Under the pieces are notes generated by a model that saw only the letters and a list, made by a program, of their open reading frames with translations, ran no database searches and had not been told where the DNA came from. Positions 45,755 through 54,810 of a stretch of DNA of 64,000 nt are shown here, one piece after another. How positions within the stretch are numbered: the first letter of the stretch is position 1; every line of letters starts with the position of its first letter. Location of the stretch: contig CAJZBQ010000007.1 of the NCBI GenBank assembly GCA_914767885.1, positions 1-64,000 on the forward strand, read 5' to 3'. A program made the translations under genes and the position numbers. This DNA is from Blepharisma stoltei (lineage: Eukaryota; Ciliophora; Heterotrichea; Heterotrichida; Blepharismidae).

Positions 45755-46379
45755 AGAAGTATTGAATGCAGAAGAGCAGCTCGGATTATATAAGAGAAAT
45801 TAAAATACCCTAATCATATGATTATAGTATTATGTTTGACCTTTAGAATATTGAAGCATAGTGATTAAATAAAATTTTTTAAATATATATTGAGAGACTT
45901 ATTTATTTTCTATATGAACAAAATTATTAATAATTTCTTTGAAAATCATAAATAAATTTAAGCTTAAATAAAACTTTAAAGTAGCATATTAGATATAAAA
46001 AGTCACTGCGCCAGGAGAGGTAATTTAAGCCCGAAGGCGTTGTTAGCTTCGATTAAAAGAAGTATCTCCTTGGCATAGAACCAATTATAGTTTGCCCATT
46101 TTTTTATAAACTAAAGCAAATCTAACCATTTTTATTATGGGACAACTAATTAGTTCTTAAATAAAGTTAAATTATTTTATCAGCTTTAATATCGAAAATT
46201 AATAAATCTTATATTTTAAATCAAATTATAAAGATAGGATTAATTTTGTTAAATTTATGGATATATTTTTCTAATTGGTTTAAAATTTAAAGCATGTATT
46301 ACAAATATGCTATTTATTTTTATCTTAATTATATAGCATGAGTAGTTTTTGTTAGGGCTGTTTATAGTGCTGTTAATTC
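45755..46379 (+). repeat. Family K repeat, copy 4
   Basis: Core 45986-46152; GCGCCAGGAGAGGTAA, GCCCGAAGGC, GAAGTATCTCCTTGGCA all present. A degraded Family A MITE follows. Confidence 0.78.
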
Positions 46380-46676
46380 GCTTGAAAAAATTTATCTTTA
46401 AACTTTTTACGGATGCAATTTTTTTTAAAATTTAAAAATAATCCCAATTCGAAATAATTTAATGCGAGTATTACTTAATTTGTAAAATTTTTTTAAAATG
46501 CAAACTTTATTTTAAATTAAGCCAATATTAGCTAGAGGTTGTATTATAATAATTATTGCTTGTATATATATATTTTCATAAATTTTTTTTTTTCGCTCAC
46601 AAAGGATTGGCTTTTATACAAAAAATTGGATATTTTTCAATGGTTTTGTTCATCCACAGAGGGGAGTAAGAAATTC
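46380..46676 (+). mobile_element. Family A MITE (degraded)
   Basis: Interior and right end recognisable (TTTCGCTCACAAAGG.., GGTTTTGTTCATCCACAGAGG), ending GGGGAG then TAAG. The left hairpin is lost. Confidence 0.65.
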
Positions 46677-47154
46677 AAATCTCCCTAAAACATTACAAAA
46701 AAGGACATAAAGAAACTTTTCTTTTTGCTTTTAATACAATTCTTGGATGAGGAGATCTATAATTGTAAAATTTTAGGAGCAAAAGTCTCGTTCCTGGATC
46801 TTAAAAGAAAATGGAAGGATGGTAAGTGAAAGAAAATCTAAAATGAGAAGCATTGAATGTCTTCTGGATTAAATTTGAAATAGTCTTTTAAAAGTGACTA
46901 AGACCTGAGAAGTTGGCTAATGAAAGCTTATAAATTCGTTCTGAATATAGGCCATAAGTTATGAGATATTTATTACAGAGGGTTTATCTTTACATCTAAA
47001 ATTTATACTATTTTAGATGTAAATGAATAGGAAATTTAGACTTTTAAGAAGAAAATTAATATAAAGCCTAAAGTTAAGCCTTTGGATATGGGAAGAGCCC
47101 GCATGCTAATCAAAATTTTATATTTAAGAAATTTATATTAGTTTGAATATTCAT
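46677..47154. other. AT-rich spacer
   Basis: No gene or complete repeat recognised; part of the region (GAAAATGGAAGGATGG..) recurs loosely near 49470-49700, pointing to a larger repeated unit. Confidence 0.4.
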
Positions 47155-47965
47155 AAGAAATAGCCCAGAAGTATTGAATTTAGCAAGCAGCTCTGGCTAT
47201 ATATGAGAAATTACAAAGCACAAATCATATGATTACCATGCTAAGTTTGATATTAAGAATATTGAAACTTAGTGATTAAATAAATTTTAAATTTAGATAA
47301 TATCGAGAGACTTATTATTTTCGAAATGAACAAAATTATTAATAATTTCTTTGAAAATCATGAATATTTAAACAGAAATAAAATTTAAAGCAGCACATTA
47401 GATTTAAAACGTTATTGCGCCAGGAGAGGTAATTTTAACCCGAAGGCATTGTTCTAATGGAAATGAAGTATCTCCTTGGCATTGAACCAATTATAGTTTG
47501 TCTATCTTTTTATAAACTAAAGCAAATCTAACCATTTTTATTATGGGACAGCTTATTAGTTCTTAAATAAAGTTAAATTATTTTATCAGCTTTAATATAT
47601 AAAATTAATAAAATCTGATATTTTAATTCAAAGATATTGTTGAATTTATGGATGCATTTTTTTAAGTTATTTAAAATTCGAGCATATATTCCAAATATGC
47701 TATTTATTTTTAGCTTAAATATATGATATGAGCAGCTTTTGCTGGGTAGCTTTTAATGCTGCTAACTCACTTGAAAAGCTTGTCTTTAAACTTTTTAAGG
47801 ATAAGCAAATTCTTTGAATGGGCTAACATCTGCGATAAGTTCGAGGAAATTCTTAATCATTCTCTAGTTGCAAGATCAACTCCCCAAAGCCTTTGGAAAG
47901 CGTCAGAAAAAACCAAGCTAAAAAATCAGTCAGGCTGTATATCTCTGAAATGCTTTATTTTCACT
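47155..47965 (+). repeat. Family K repeat, copy 5
   Basis: Core 47398-47560. Its 3' block (AGTTGCAAGATCAACTCCC) matches the 3' block of copies 1 and 6 and, inverted, 1040-1090. Confidence 0.78.
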
Positions 47966-47971
47966 CACTAA

Positions 47972-48111
47972 ATCCTCCGTAAGCATAAAATAATTTTGCT
48001 TGCTCAAGATTTCATTATAATAATGATTAATTATATGTTAAAATATTTTTTATAAAAGATATAAGAAATTTTTTATTTCACCCAAAAAACTAGAAGCTCT
48101 CACGGAGGGAG
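47972..48111 (+). mobile_element. Family A MITE deletion derivative
   Basis: ATCCTCCGTAAGC hairpin at the left, CTCTCACGGAGGGAG at the right, TAA on both sides (47969-47971, 48112-48114). The middle is mostly lost. Confidence 0.7.
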
Positions 48112-48149
48112 TAAGGTGATATAAATATCAGCTCCTTCTTAAAAAAATC

Positions 48150-48862
48150 CTTCTGAGCACTGCAGAGACTATTGAACTTTTCCAAGTATATCACTACATC
48201 TGGAGCACTCTTTATTTAAGTGGCTTTAGCAGAGAGCAGCATCACTTATTAAATACTTTCAAAATTATGAAATGATACATATTTCAGCAGAAATGAACTT
48301 TAAAAGCAGCGCACTGAGTATCAAATGGTAATGCGCCAGAAAAAGCTAACTTTAGCATGAAGGCATAAGAATAAGGAGTATCTACTTAAGCCTGTTATAA
48401 CTTGTGCATATTTTTATAACTAAAAAATGTAAGCATTCTTGCTATGGGAACTTATTAACACTTTGATAGAGCCACATTATCATATAACTTTAATTTTTAA
48501 ATTAAACAAAATATTTAATTAAATTGTTCAAAGCTATAAGTGTTTTTTTTTGATGTCTATTTAAATTTTTTGAAATTTAAAGCTTGAGTGCTAATTGTGC
48601 TATTATTTTAAATTTAAATTATATATCTGACTAGTGAGAATATTTTTTGTTTGGGTTTTTTCTAATGCTCACCAACCAAGTAGCCTTGATTTTTTGATAG
48701 ATAAGCCAATTCTTTGAGTTTATAAATATCTGCTTTAAGCTGGATTTGCTAACTTCGGGAGTTCAAAGTTGCAAGATCAACCCAAGGCGATCTGGGAGTG
48801 TCAAATGCAGTCCAACATAAATTAGTTAATCTGCATGCTTGAAGGGCTTTCTTCTTCACTAG
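48150..48862 (+). repeat. Family K repeat, copy 6 (most diverged)
   Basis: Core 48313-48462 keeps TGCGCCAG, ATGAAGGC and GGAGTATCTAC, but the arms no longer pair well. The 3' block (TTGCAAGATCAACCCAAGG) is kept. Confidence 0.65.
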
Positions 48863-48864
48863 CT

Positions 48865-49166
48865 CACCCTCCATGAAAAGCAAAGAAAATACTCTCGCTC
48901 ACGTGCTAAATTTTTTTAAAATTAAGCAAGTTAAATTTTAACTGAATTGCTTTTGGAGATAAAAAAATCCAAAGCTTAATTTGTAAAATTTATGTTTTAG
49001 AATAGGCGCTATTTATAGTTTAGAGGCTTCGCTATAAGAATTATCACTTATATGTTAAAAATATTTTTATAAACAAATTCTATAATAAAAAGTTACTCAC
49101 TAATAGAGTTTTTCTTTAAAAATAGGGATTTTTCCAATGTTTTCTTGTTCACAAAGGGAGGAACAG
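48865..49166 (+). mobile_element. Family A MITE (degraded)
   Basis: CACCCTCCATGAAAAGC..CTCGCTCACGTG at the left, family interior, TTGTTCACAAAGGGAGG at the right, followed by TAA. Confidence 0.6.
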
Positions 49167-49734
49167 TAATTATCATATAATATATTTTCAAAGATATTGT
49201 TTATTTTAAATGTATAGAATAGCACTATTTATTCCACCAAGTGATATTCCAGAATTTAAGCAGTCATCTTTAGCTGTCATTTAATTTAATTTAATAGATA
49301 TCTATGAGAAAATATGTCAACTTTCTTTAGCTGTCATAAAAATCTTCAATAGTTCGTTAAAAATAACCTATAAACCTATAAGGCTTTTTCATTTAAGTTA
49401 AGAAATCAAATCTGTGTAAAATACTTAAAACAAAGTATATGAAACTAAATTTTTGTTTGTGCGCATAAGGGAAATGGAAAGGTATGTCTTTTGATAGAAA
49501 GGGAAAGCAAATTAAAAATAAGAAGCACTGAATATCTTCTAGCTGATTTTCGGCTTAATTTGGAGTAGTCTACAGAGAAAGACTCTGAATTTGAAAAGTT
49601 GACTAAGAAAAGCTCAGAAAGGTAAGAATTTTTGCTCTTAATGCAGGCTGCAGATTATGAGTATATTTTGATATTAAGGGCTATCTTTCCATCCGAATTT
49701 TTTTTTGGCTGCTGATTAAAAGGTTTGGCTTAAG
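49167..49734. other. AT-rich spacer
   Basis: No gene recognised. Loose similarity to 46700-47100. Confidence 0.4.
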
Positions 49735-49978
49735 TTTGAGTTTATGATAACTCTTTAAGTCCTGTGCTTCTTGGCCTCAGCTTGGACCACAGCTCTGAAT
49801 AACGTTAGGTGGCCCGGCCTAATCGTCAAACTGTTTCTTTCCCCAAGCCTTATATGATCTTTCTGATCTACACCAGGCATAGTGTAGACGCATTCCCTTG
49901 AGCTGAGACTGTCAAAGTCGTGAAGTCTCTCACTGAGCTCGGAGGTAGGACATGAACTTTACATCTAACTGACAATTT
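49735..49978 (-). mobile_element. SINE-like element H, minus copy
   Basis: On the minus strand: GTCAGTTAGATGTAAAG, GAGCTCAGTGAGAGACTTC, TTTGACGATTAGGCCGGG, and an end reading ATAAACTCAAACTTAAG, the same order as at 45339. The shared A/T-rich hexamer-like tail supports a retroposed origin. Confidence 0.72.
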
Positions 49979-50650
49979 TAATTATGATTAAAAAGGAAAT
50001 TTATATAAAAGTCCTAAGCTAAGTCCTGGGATTGGGAAGAATCCACCATCCTAATGAAAAGTGTGTGTTGAATAAATTCACTTATAAGCATAAGGTTAAA
50101 AATTTCGAAATATGAAAATAAAATGGAAGCCAATTAATCTTATTTGAGTATAAACGGTTGCAAAGATTAAGGCTTAAAGCCGTTCAAATTTAAACTCTGG
50201 TGATTTTAAGAAGAGATGATGACGAATAACGAGATTACTCAAAAATGTTTAAGGAGAAGAAATAAAATAATTGGCTTTCAAGATCCTAGTAAATAAATTA
50301 ATGCCTTATTTAACTCTCTTCACAAGCACACTGCCTGGAAAATCGCTATTTTTTGGATTAAAAAACTTTGTGCGAGCAACGATTTGTTTAATATATATTT
50401 GAAAACAGAAACTGGTCAAAACAATCTATTATCAGCTGCGAAATAACAGACTAGTCATGACTATTAGACGTATTTTCTAGTGTTCAAATATTTAAACGCA
50501 CAATCATATTTTAAAAATATATTTGATGTCTAACTGATAAGACAGGTCCATTCTAAAACATAATTTTAAATAAATTAAAATTTTCCTTTTGGATTTTTGT
50601 GGACTTCGAAAAAATTTATGATAATAAAAAAATTAATACTTTGTGAGCGA
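49979..50650. other. AT-rich spacer
   Basis: Nothing recognised over about 670 bp. Confidence 0.4.
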
Positions 50651-51163
50651 TTAAAATTTTTGGTTCGATCCAGGAGTAGGGGAGTAGGGATATACACCCT
50701 TGAATGAAAGATAAGAAGATCTTATGACCGATTTAAGATCCTCAGCTGCTTGCTTATCGCCTGAAGTTAAAACCTGATAAATTTTAGTTAGCAAAAAAGG
50801 TTCGCTCGTCCCACTTCTTAAGTCATCTTCAATCTGTGCTCTGATCCTATTCATCTTCTCGATATTTTCCCTTTTCTTTTCAACTTTTTCCTTATATTTC
50901 AATATCTTTTTGCTAGAATTTGATTTATATTTTTGTTCGTACTTTTCTGCCTCCTTTTTCTAATTCTCAATTACATTTAAGTAATAGTGAAACCGATCAT
51001 TTAATAAGAAAAGCTTTGGATGCCAAGTCAAAGCATAATCCACTATCCCAAAAGCGCTTTTCTTATATTTATGTTTTTTTGAATTCAAGAGGGAGTCTTC
51101 CTTACTCCTCCCTTTTAAATCGGAAAAAAAGTTCCAACTTAAGGTGTTAATTTTTAGTGACAA
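50651..51163 (-). pseudogene. Charged coiled-coil-like ORF with one in-frame TAG
   Basis: On the minus strand one frame runs from about 51163 to TAA at 50651 with a single TAG at 50956-50958. Before it: SKKHKYKKSAFGIVDYALTW. After it: a lysine/glutamate-rich helix (KYKEKVEKKRENIEKMNRIR), then LLTKIYQVLTSGDKQAAED and VYPYSPTPGSNQKF. No ATG opens the frame. The helix would form a coiled coil. It may be a pseudogene or a fragment; the family is not recognised. Confidence 0.35.
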
Positions 51164-51191
51164 AATTATATTAACTTTTTATTTGGGGAAA

Positions 51192-51441
51192 ATGGAGAAG
51201 AAAGAATCGGAAGCGTGCTCATGAGAAGAAGCTGCTTTGGAATTTGACCAAAGATTGTGCAATATCTGGAAGCGCATGGAAGATCTCGACTCTGAAGATG
51301 AATTTGATGAAGCATTAAATGAGTTGGATATTTTAGAAGACGAAATGGAAAGTGGGAGATGGAATTGGATGAGGCAGAAATTGAAGAAGAGGAAGAAGAT
51401 TCAGAAGATGCAGAAAATGGAGGGACATACCCTCACGAAAT
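51192..51441 (+). CDS. Short acidic ORF, frameshifted
   Basis: ATG at 51192 opens MEKKESEACSWEEAALEFDQ (one TGA read as Trp), then a Glu/Asp-rich helix (EDLDSEDEFDEALNELDILE). At about 51350 the acidic coding continues in a different frame (EAEIEEEEEDSEDAENGGTY, then HEIGLEELLKRPTSMQGEV to TAA at 51492), whereas the first frame becomes basic and ends at 51441. One missing base explains this. It may be the 5' part of the repeat protein that follows, or an unrelated short acidic gene. Confidence 0.4.
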
Positions 51442-51511
51442 AGGTTTGGAGGAATTGCTCAAGAGACCCACCAGCATGCAAGGGGAAGTGTAAGATAATT
51501 GAGAGTTGGCT

Positions 51512-52078
51512 ATGGCCACTCATTCATCTAAGACGATACCTTACGATATCAAGGCAAAAGCTGAGGTAAGAACTGAAGCACAGGCTGAAACAAAAGTAGA
51601 GGTAGAAGTGGAGCTAAAATCCGAAGAAAAAATTGGGGCAAAAGTCGAAGCAAAAAATGAGACAAAAATCGCGGCAAAAGTTGAGGTGAAAATTAAGGTG
51701 AAGTCTGTGGGAAAAGTTAAAGCGAAAGCTGAGGCGAAAGTTAACGCAAAAGTTGGGCCCAAAGCAGAGGCGAAAGTTAGAGGAAAAGTTAAGACGAGGT
51801 CTGAGCAAGATTTCAGGCAAGAGTTCAGGCAAAAGTTCAGGCATAAGTTCAGGCAAAAGTTCAGGCAAAAGTTCAGGCAAAAGTTCATCCAAAAGTTCAG
51901 GCAAAAGCTCAGGCAAAAGCTCAGGCAAAAGTTCAGGCAAAAGTTCACGCAAAAGTTCAGGCAAAAGTTCACGCAAAAGTTCAGCAAAATGTTCAGGCAA
52001 AAGTTCAGACAAAATGTTCAGACGAAAGTTCAGCAGGGAAGATGGCAAAGTGAAATTAAGGAAAAAGAAAATAACTGA
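51512..52078 (+). CDS. Ala/Lys/Val repeat protein on a 12-bp minisatellite
   Basis: ATG at 51512 starts MATHSSKTIPYDIKAKAEVR and continues as AK-x-EAKVE repeats resembling linker-histone-like tails. From about 51815 to 52020 the DNA is a minisatellite of the 12-mer TTCAGGCAAAAG, about 16 copies, read here as FRQK. The other two forward readings give SSGK and (with one TAA) AKVQ; AKVQ would continue the upstream AKVE pattern, so a one-base slip at about 51815 is likely. Ends KVQQGRWQSEIKEKENN. Whether it is translated is unclear. Confidence 0.45.
   Translation: MATHSSKTIPYDIKAKAEVRTEAQAETKVEVEVELKSEEKIGAKVEAKNETKIAAKVEVKIKVKSVGKVKAKAEAKVNAKVGPKAEAKVRGKVKTRSEQDFRQEFRQKFRHKFRQKFRQKFRQKFIQKFRQKLRQKLRQKFRQKFTQKFRQKFTQKFSKMFRQKFRQNVQTKVQQGRWQSEIKEKENN
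51815..52020 (+). repeat. 12-bp minisatellite, TTCAGGCAAAAG
   Basis: About 16 tandem copies with point variants (CATAAG, ATCCAA, ACGCAA). A multiple of three, so length change keeps the frame. Confidence 0.93.
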
Positions 52079-52133
52079 CTGGATTAAAATGATCCATAAG
52101 GATCGTTAGGCAGAGATTTCTGCTAGATTTTAG

Positions 52134-52156
52134 ATAAGATAAGATAAGATAAGACA
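52134..52156 (+). repeat. (GATAA)n microsatellite
   Basis: Four copies of GATAA in TAGATAAGATAAGATAAG. It could be the tail of a retroposon, but no TSD was found. Confidence 0.7.
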
Positions 52157-52371
52157 AAATTATATTAAATTTTTCTCTAAAAAGAACTTTATTAAAAAAA
52201 TATAAAGTTTTGGATTTTGGTTTATTTTTCGAAGAATTAATTCAAAAATTGTTTGAATAATATTGGCTTCACTTTTTTCCATTATATTAGGCCAAAACTA
52301 ATTTCATAAAAACTAGTATTTAGGCTAAAAAATATTGTTAAATTTAAAAGGCTAGATATTTTGCTCCAATT
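52157..52371. other. AT-rich spacer
   Basis: Nothing recognised. Confidence 0.4.
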
Positions 52372-52662
52372 TTAAGGGGGGAAGCTAGACTTCACGAATT
52401 CAACTATTTTTTCGATATGTGCTGGACTGTGCTTTTGTAAAAAGTACATAACACAGCCAACTGCAGTGTTTTTGAAAGCTAATAATCTTTTTTCCACTTC
52501 TTGTCCTTGGCTTGTTTGGCTGTGATTATTCTCAATTTGTTGAGAATCTAGACCAGAAGATGCTGTTTGGGCACAATATTCCTCTTTGTTTTCACAAATT
52601 TCGTGACTGAAATAATTTGCATTTGTTGTGCCTGTTACATTTTGATTGCTATTCTTCACCAT
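52372..52662 (-). CDS. Small protein with C-terminal HTH-like helix pair (96 aa)
   Basis: Uninterrupted minus-strand frame from ATG at 52662 to TAA. Residues 1-60 are polar (Asn/Gln/Ser-rich, no fixed structure expected). Residues 66-95 read NTAVGCVMYFLQKHSPAHIE then KIVEFVKSSFPP, which aligns loosely with the first helices of the winged-helix-like protein at 13793 (STIEGTLIGYLRRCGKATLQ then ELIEHVANS). The wing part is missing. It could be a truncated member of the same family; function unknown. Confidence 0.45.
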   Translation of the reverse strand: MVKNSNQNVTGTTNANYFSHEICENKEEYCAQTASSGLDSQQIENNHSQTSQGQEVEKRLLAFKNTAVGCVMYFLQKHSPAHIEKIVEFVKSSFPP

Positions 52663-53639
52663 TTTATATTATATCTGATTACAATGAATAAAGCATTTAT
52701 ACTGATTAGCTGCTATATTATATTTTATATATGAAATGGATCAGTAGGCATGCTTTTATTAAATGTAATTAGGCATATCTAAATTACTGAATATTCTTAG
52801 TGAAATTAAAAAAATTTATATATAGCAATTTGATAGATTTATTTCGTATTTTTATTAACCTAATAGATTTAATATTCCTTCTTGTGTATTTAGTATCTAT
52901 AACAATTTTTTTAAAAATTAGCATTTATTTTCTTATGCATTTGAACAGTTCAGTATTTTTGCAATTTTTTATGTTTAAAACCAGATTAAGGTCTAGCTGA
53001 CCTCCTCTAGTTTTGCCTTCTATTCCTTCTAAGACTTCAGGCCTGGCTTTTTGAAAAAAGCCAAAGAAGCTCGCCATCAGTCACATGAACAGCTTTACTA
53101 AAGATATCGGTTACAAAAATTTTATTCAAGTTTCCTGATATTGAGTATCCGACTAAAAAATAGCTTACTCCCAGAAAAGTTTTTTTAAAATAAAACATTA
53201 TATTAAATTAATTTTTCATAAAAGAAAGATTTATATAAATTTTTAAAAATTAAAACAATATAAATTGAAAACAATATTTTTTTTTATTTATTTTAAACTA
53301 TAGCATTTTCCTATTCAAAAATAATTTTTTTCCAATTTAAAGGAGTTAAGTGCATAAAAATGGAAATTTTACTGATATTTTGTCCAAATTTAAAGGGGAG
53401 AGCTAAGACACTCTATTTTCCTGTTTCTAAAGCTTTTTTTATGCTTCCTTGAATTTATCTTCGCTAATTAGGCTCTTCTTGAGCCCTAAAGAGGTCAATT
53501 AGATTTTTTTAAAATTCTGGCATTTCTCCCATATTTCTTAGTTGTGCTGAGACCTAAAATTTAATTTTTCGCCTCTTGTCTTTCCCTAGGATAATAGCTT
53601 TCCCTATCATTCTCATCTTGAGGAGGCTTGCCTTCTTCA
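52663..53639. other. AT-rich region without recognisable gene
   Basis: A hydrophobic plus-strand frame at 52800-53000 lacks ATG and is made of AT-rich codons; I do not count it. No repeats recognised. Confidence 0.45.
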
Positions 53640-53975
53640 ACTTTCTTCATTGTTTTTTAATTTTTTTCATAAAAGACATAAAAGACGAGTCCTCATGATT
53701 CCATGCCAAAAATCCGGGTTCTCTAATGTGATGATTTATTGTTCAATTCCAGGTCAAACTCAAAATGTAAACTCCTTTACTCAATGGCTTCTCAATACTC
53801 TCTTTTCTGACCTTAGATCCTTCTTAAATCAGAATTTCACAAATTTTTCGTCAAAATCTGAGTCTAAAACACCCAAAATTCTTCCTTAATTCTGTTTTTC
53901 TTCACCTTTTTCTTAGGAACTTATTCCTAACATATTCCCATATCTTCTATCTTCTTCCCAGGGGCAGGAGCTTAA
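53640..53975 (-). pseudogene. Unidentified coding remnant, needs TGA=Trp
   Basis: The minus strand reads MPEAKLKLLPLGRR, TAG, then KIWEYVRNKFLRKRWRKTEL; a second frame follows as LGVLDSDFDEKFVKFW, FKKDLRSEKRVLRSHWVKEF and TFWVWPGIEQ with four TGA as Trp; then MKKVEEGKPPQDENDRESYY. These look like pieces of one Trp-rich protein broken by at least two frame changes and a stop. No family recognised. Confidence 0.35.
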
Positions 53976-54014
53976 GTTTTGCCTCCGGCATCTTTATAAT
54001 TATAGACTTGCTCA

Positions 54015-54323
54015 CTCCCCTCCGTTAACGAGCAAAACCATTGGAAAAATCGCATTTTTTACCCAAAAACCCACCCTCTGCGAGTGAACAAAATATTTTT
54101 TGATATATGTGATAAATAGTATAATGGAATATCTATCTAATTTTGTTTAATTTTAAGCAGCTTGCATTTTAAAATATAAATTTTACAAGTTAAATAAATA
54201 TTTGCTTTCTTAATTATTTTGAATTGGAATTTTTTTAAATTTCGAAAAACAAATTTTTTATATAATTTTTTTTAAAAAAATTAATCCCCTCCAAAAAATT
54301 TTGTTGATTCATGGAGGGGGAAG
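54015..54323 (-). mobile_element. Family A MITE
   Basis: Left end with two motif copies (CTCCGTTAACGAGCAAAACC and CCACCCTCTGCGAGTGAAC), right end the worn hairpin (TTGTTGATTCATGGAGGGGG). TCA flanks the left side. Confidence 0.82.
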
Positions 54324-54430
54324 CCAGAAAAAGTCCATATATATAATGAAAGCTGGAAAAGGTCCCATACGCGCAAAAAAAAAAATCGTTAAAATTTTTT
54401 TTTAATTTCTTTTTTGTAACGCATTTAAGC

Positions 54431-54772
54431 TTAGCTTACTCAATTAGTTATATTTCGTCTTCGTTTAATGCCCAATATCACATCACCTGGACGAATTCCG
54501 CTACTGCTTCAGGGCTTCTTGTCTACCACTCATTGCTCAACGCCTGATCTTGATCTAGATGGTATCGATGGCTGTCCTTCCAGCTTTGGGCCATTTGCCT
54601 GGGGTTGATTGCCTAAGTTATAGGTGTCCAAACTTGCGCACACTTGGGCATATTACGCTACTATTGCCGAGATTATTTCTCTAGGTGAAGCCTTACCTCA
54701 TAATAAAAATTAGTTAAGGAGAGATCTCTGTTCGGGAGAACATATTATTTGAATATCGCCTATTTTAATTAT
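54431..54772. mobile_element. Retroposon-like island V just upstream of the giant gene
   Basis: 342 bp, GC-richer, non-coding (TGGACGAATTCCGCTACTGC, GGCTGTCCTTCCAGC). Flanked by 15-bp TSDs with one mismatch, GTAACGCATTTAAGC at 54416-54430 and GTTACGCATTTAAGC at 54773-54787. It ends 38 bases before the ATG of the giant surface-protein gene, so it either displaced or became part of its promoter. Confidence 0.78.
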
Positions 54773-54810
54773 GTTACGCATTTAAGCAAATTTGAATTTA
54801 TAAGCTCAAA

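Noticed and set aside
38651-48462. Family K core as a spliceosomal or telomerase RNA
   Set aside because: No U1-U6 signature, and no template containing CTAACACC; several diverged copies argue against a standard housekeeping RNA.
50655-50680. GGTTCGATCC resembling a tRNA B box
   Set aside because: No cloverleaf, no A box and no acceptor stem can be drawn around it.
51541-52048. Long minus-strand ORFs over the minisatellite
   Set aside because: They are Leu/Phe/Cys repeats produced by reading the complement of the 12-bp array; composition is an artefact.
52800-53000. 66-codon hydrophobic ORF
   Set aside because: No ATG, AT-rich codons only (Ile/Phe/Leu), no relative; expected by chance in such DNA.
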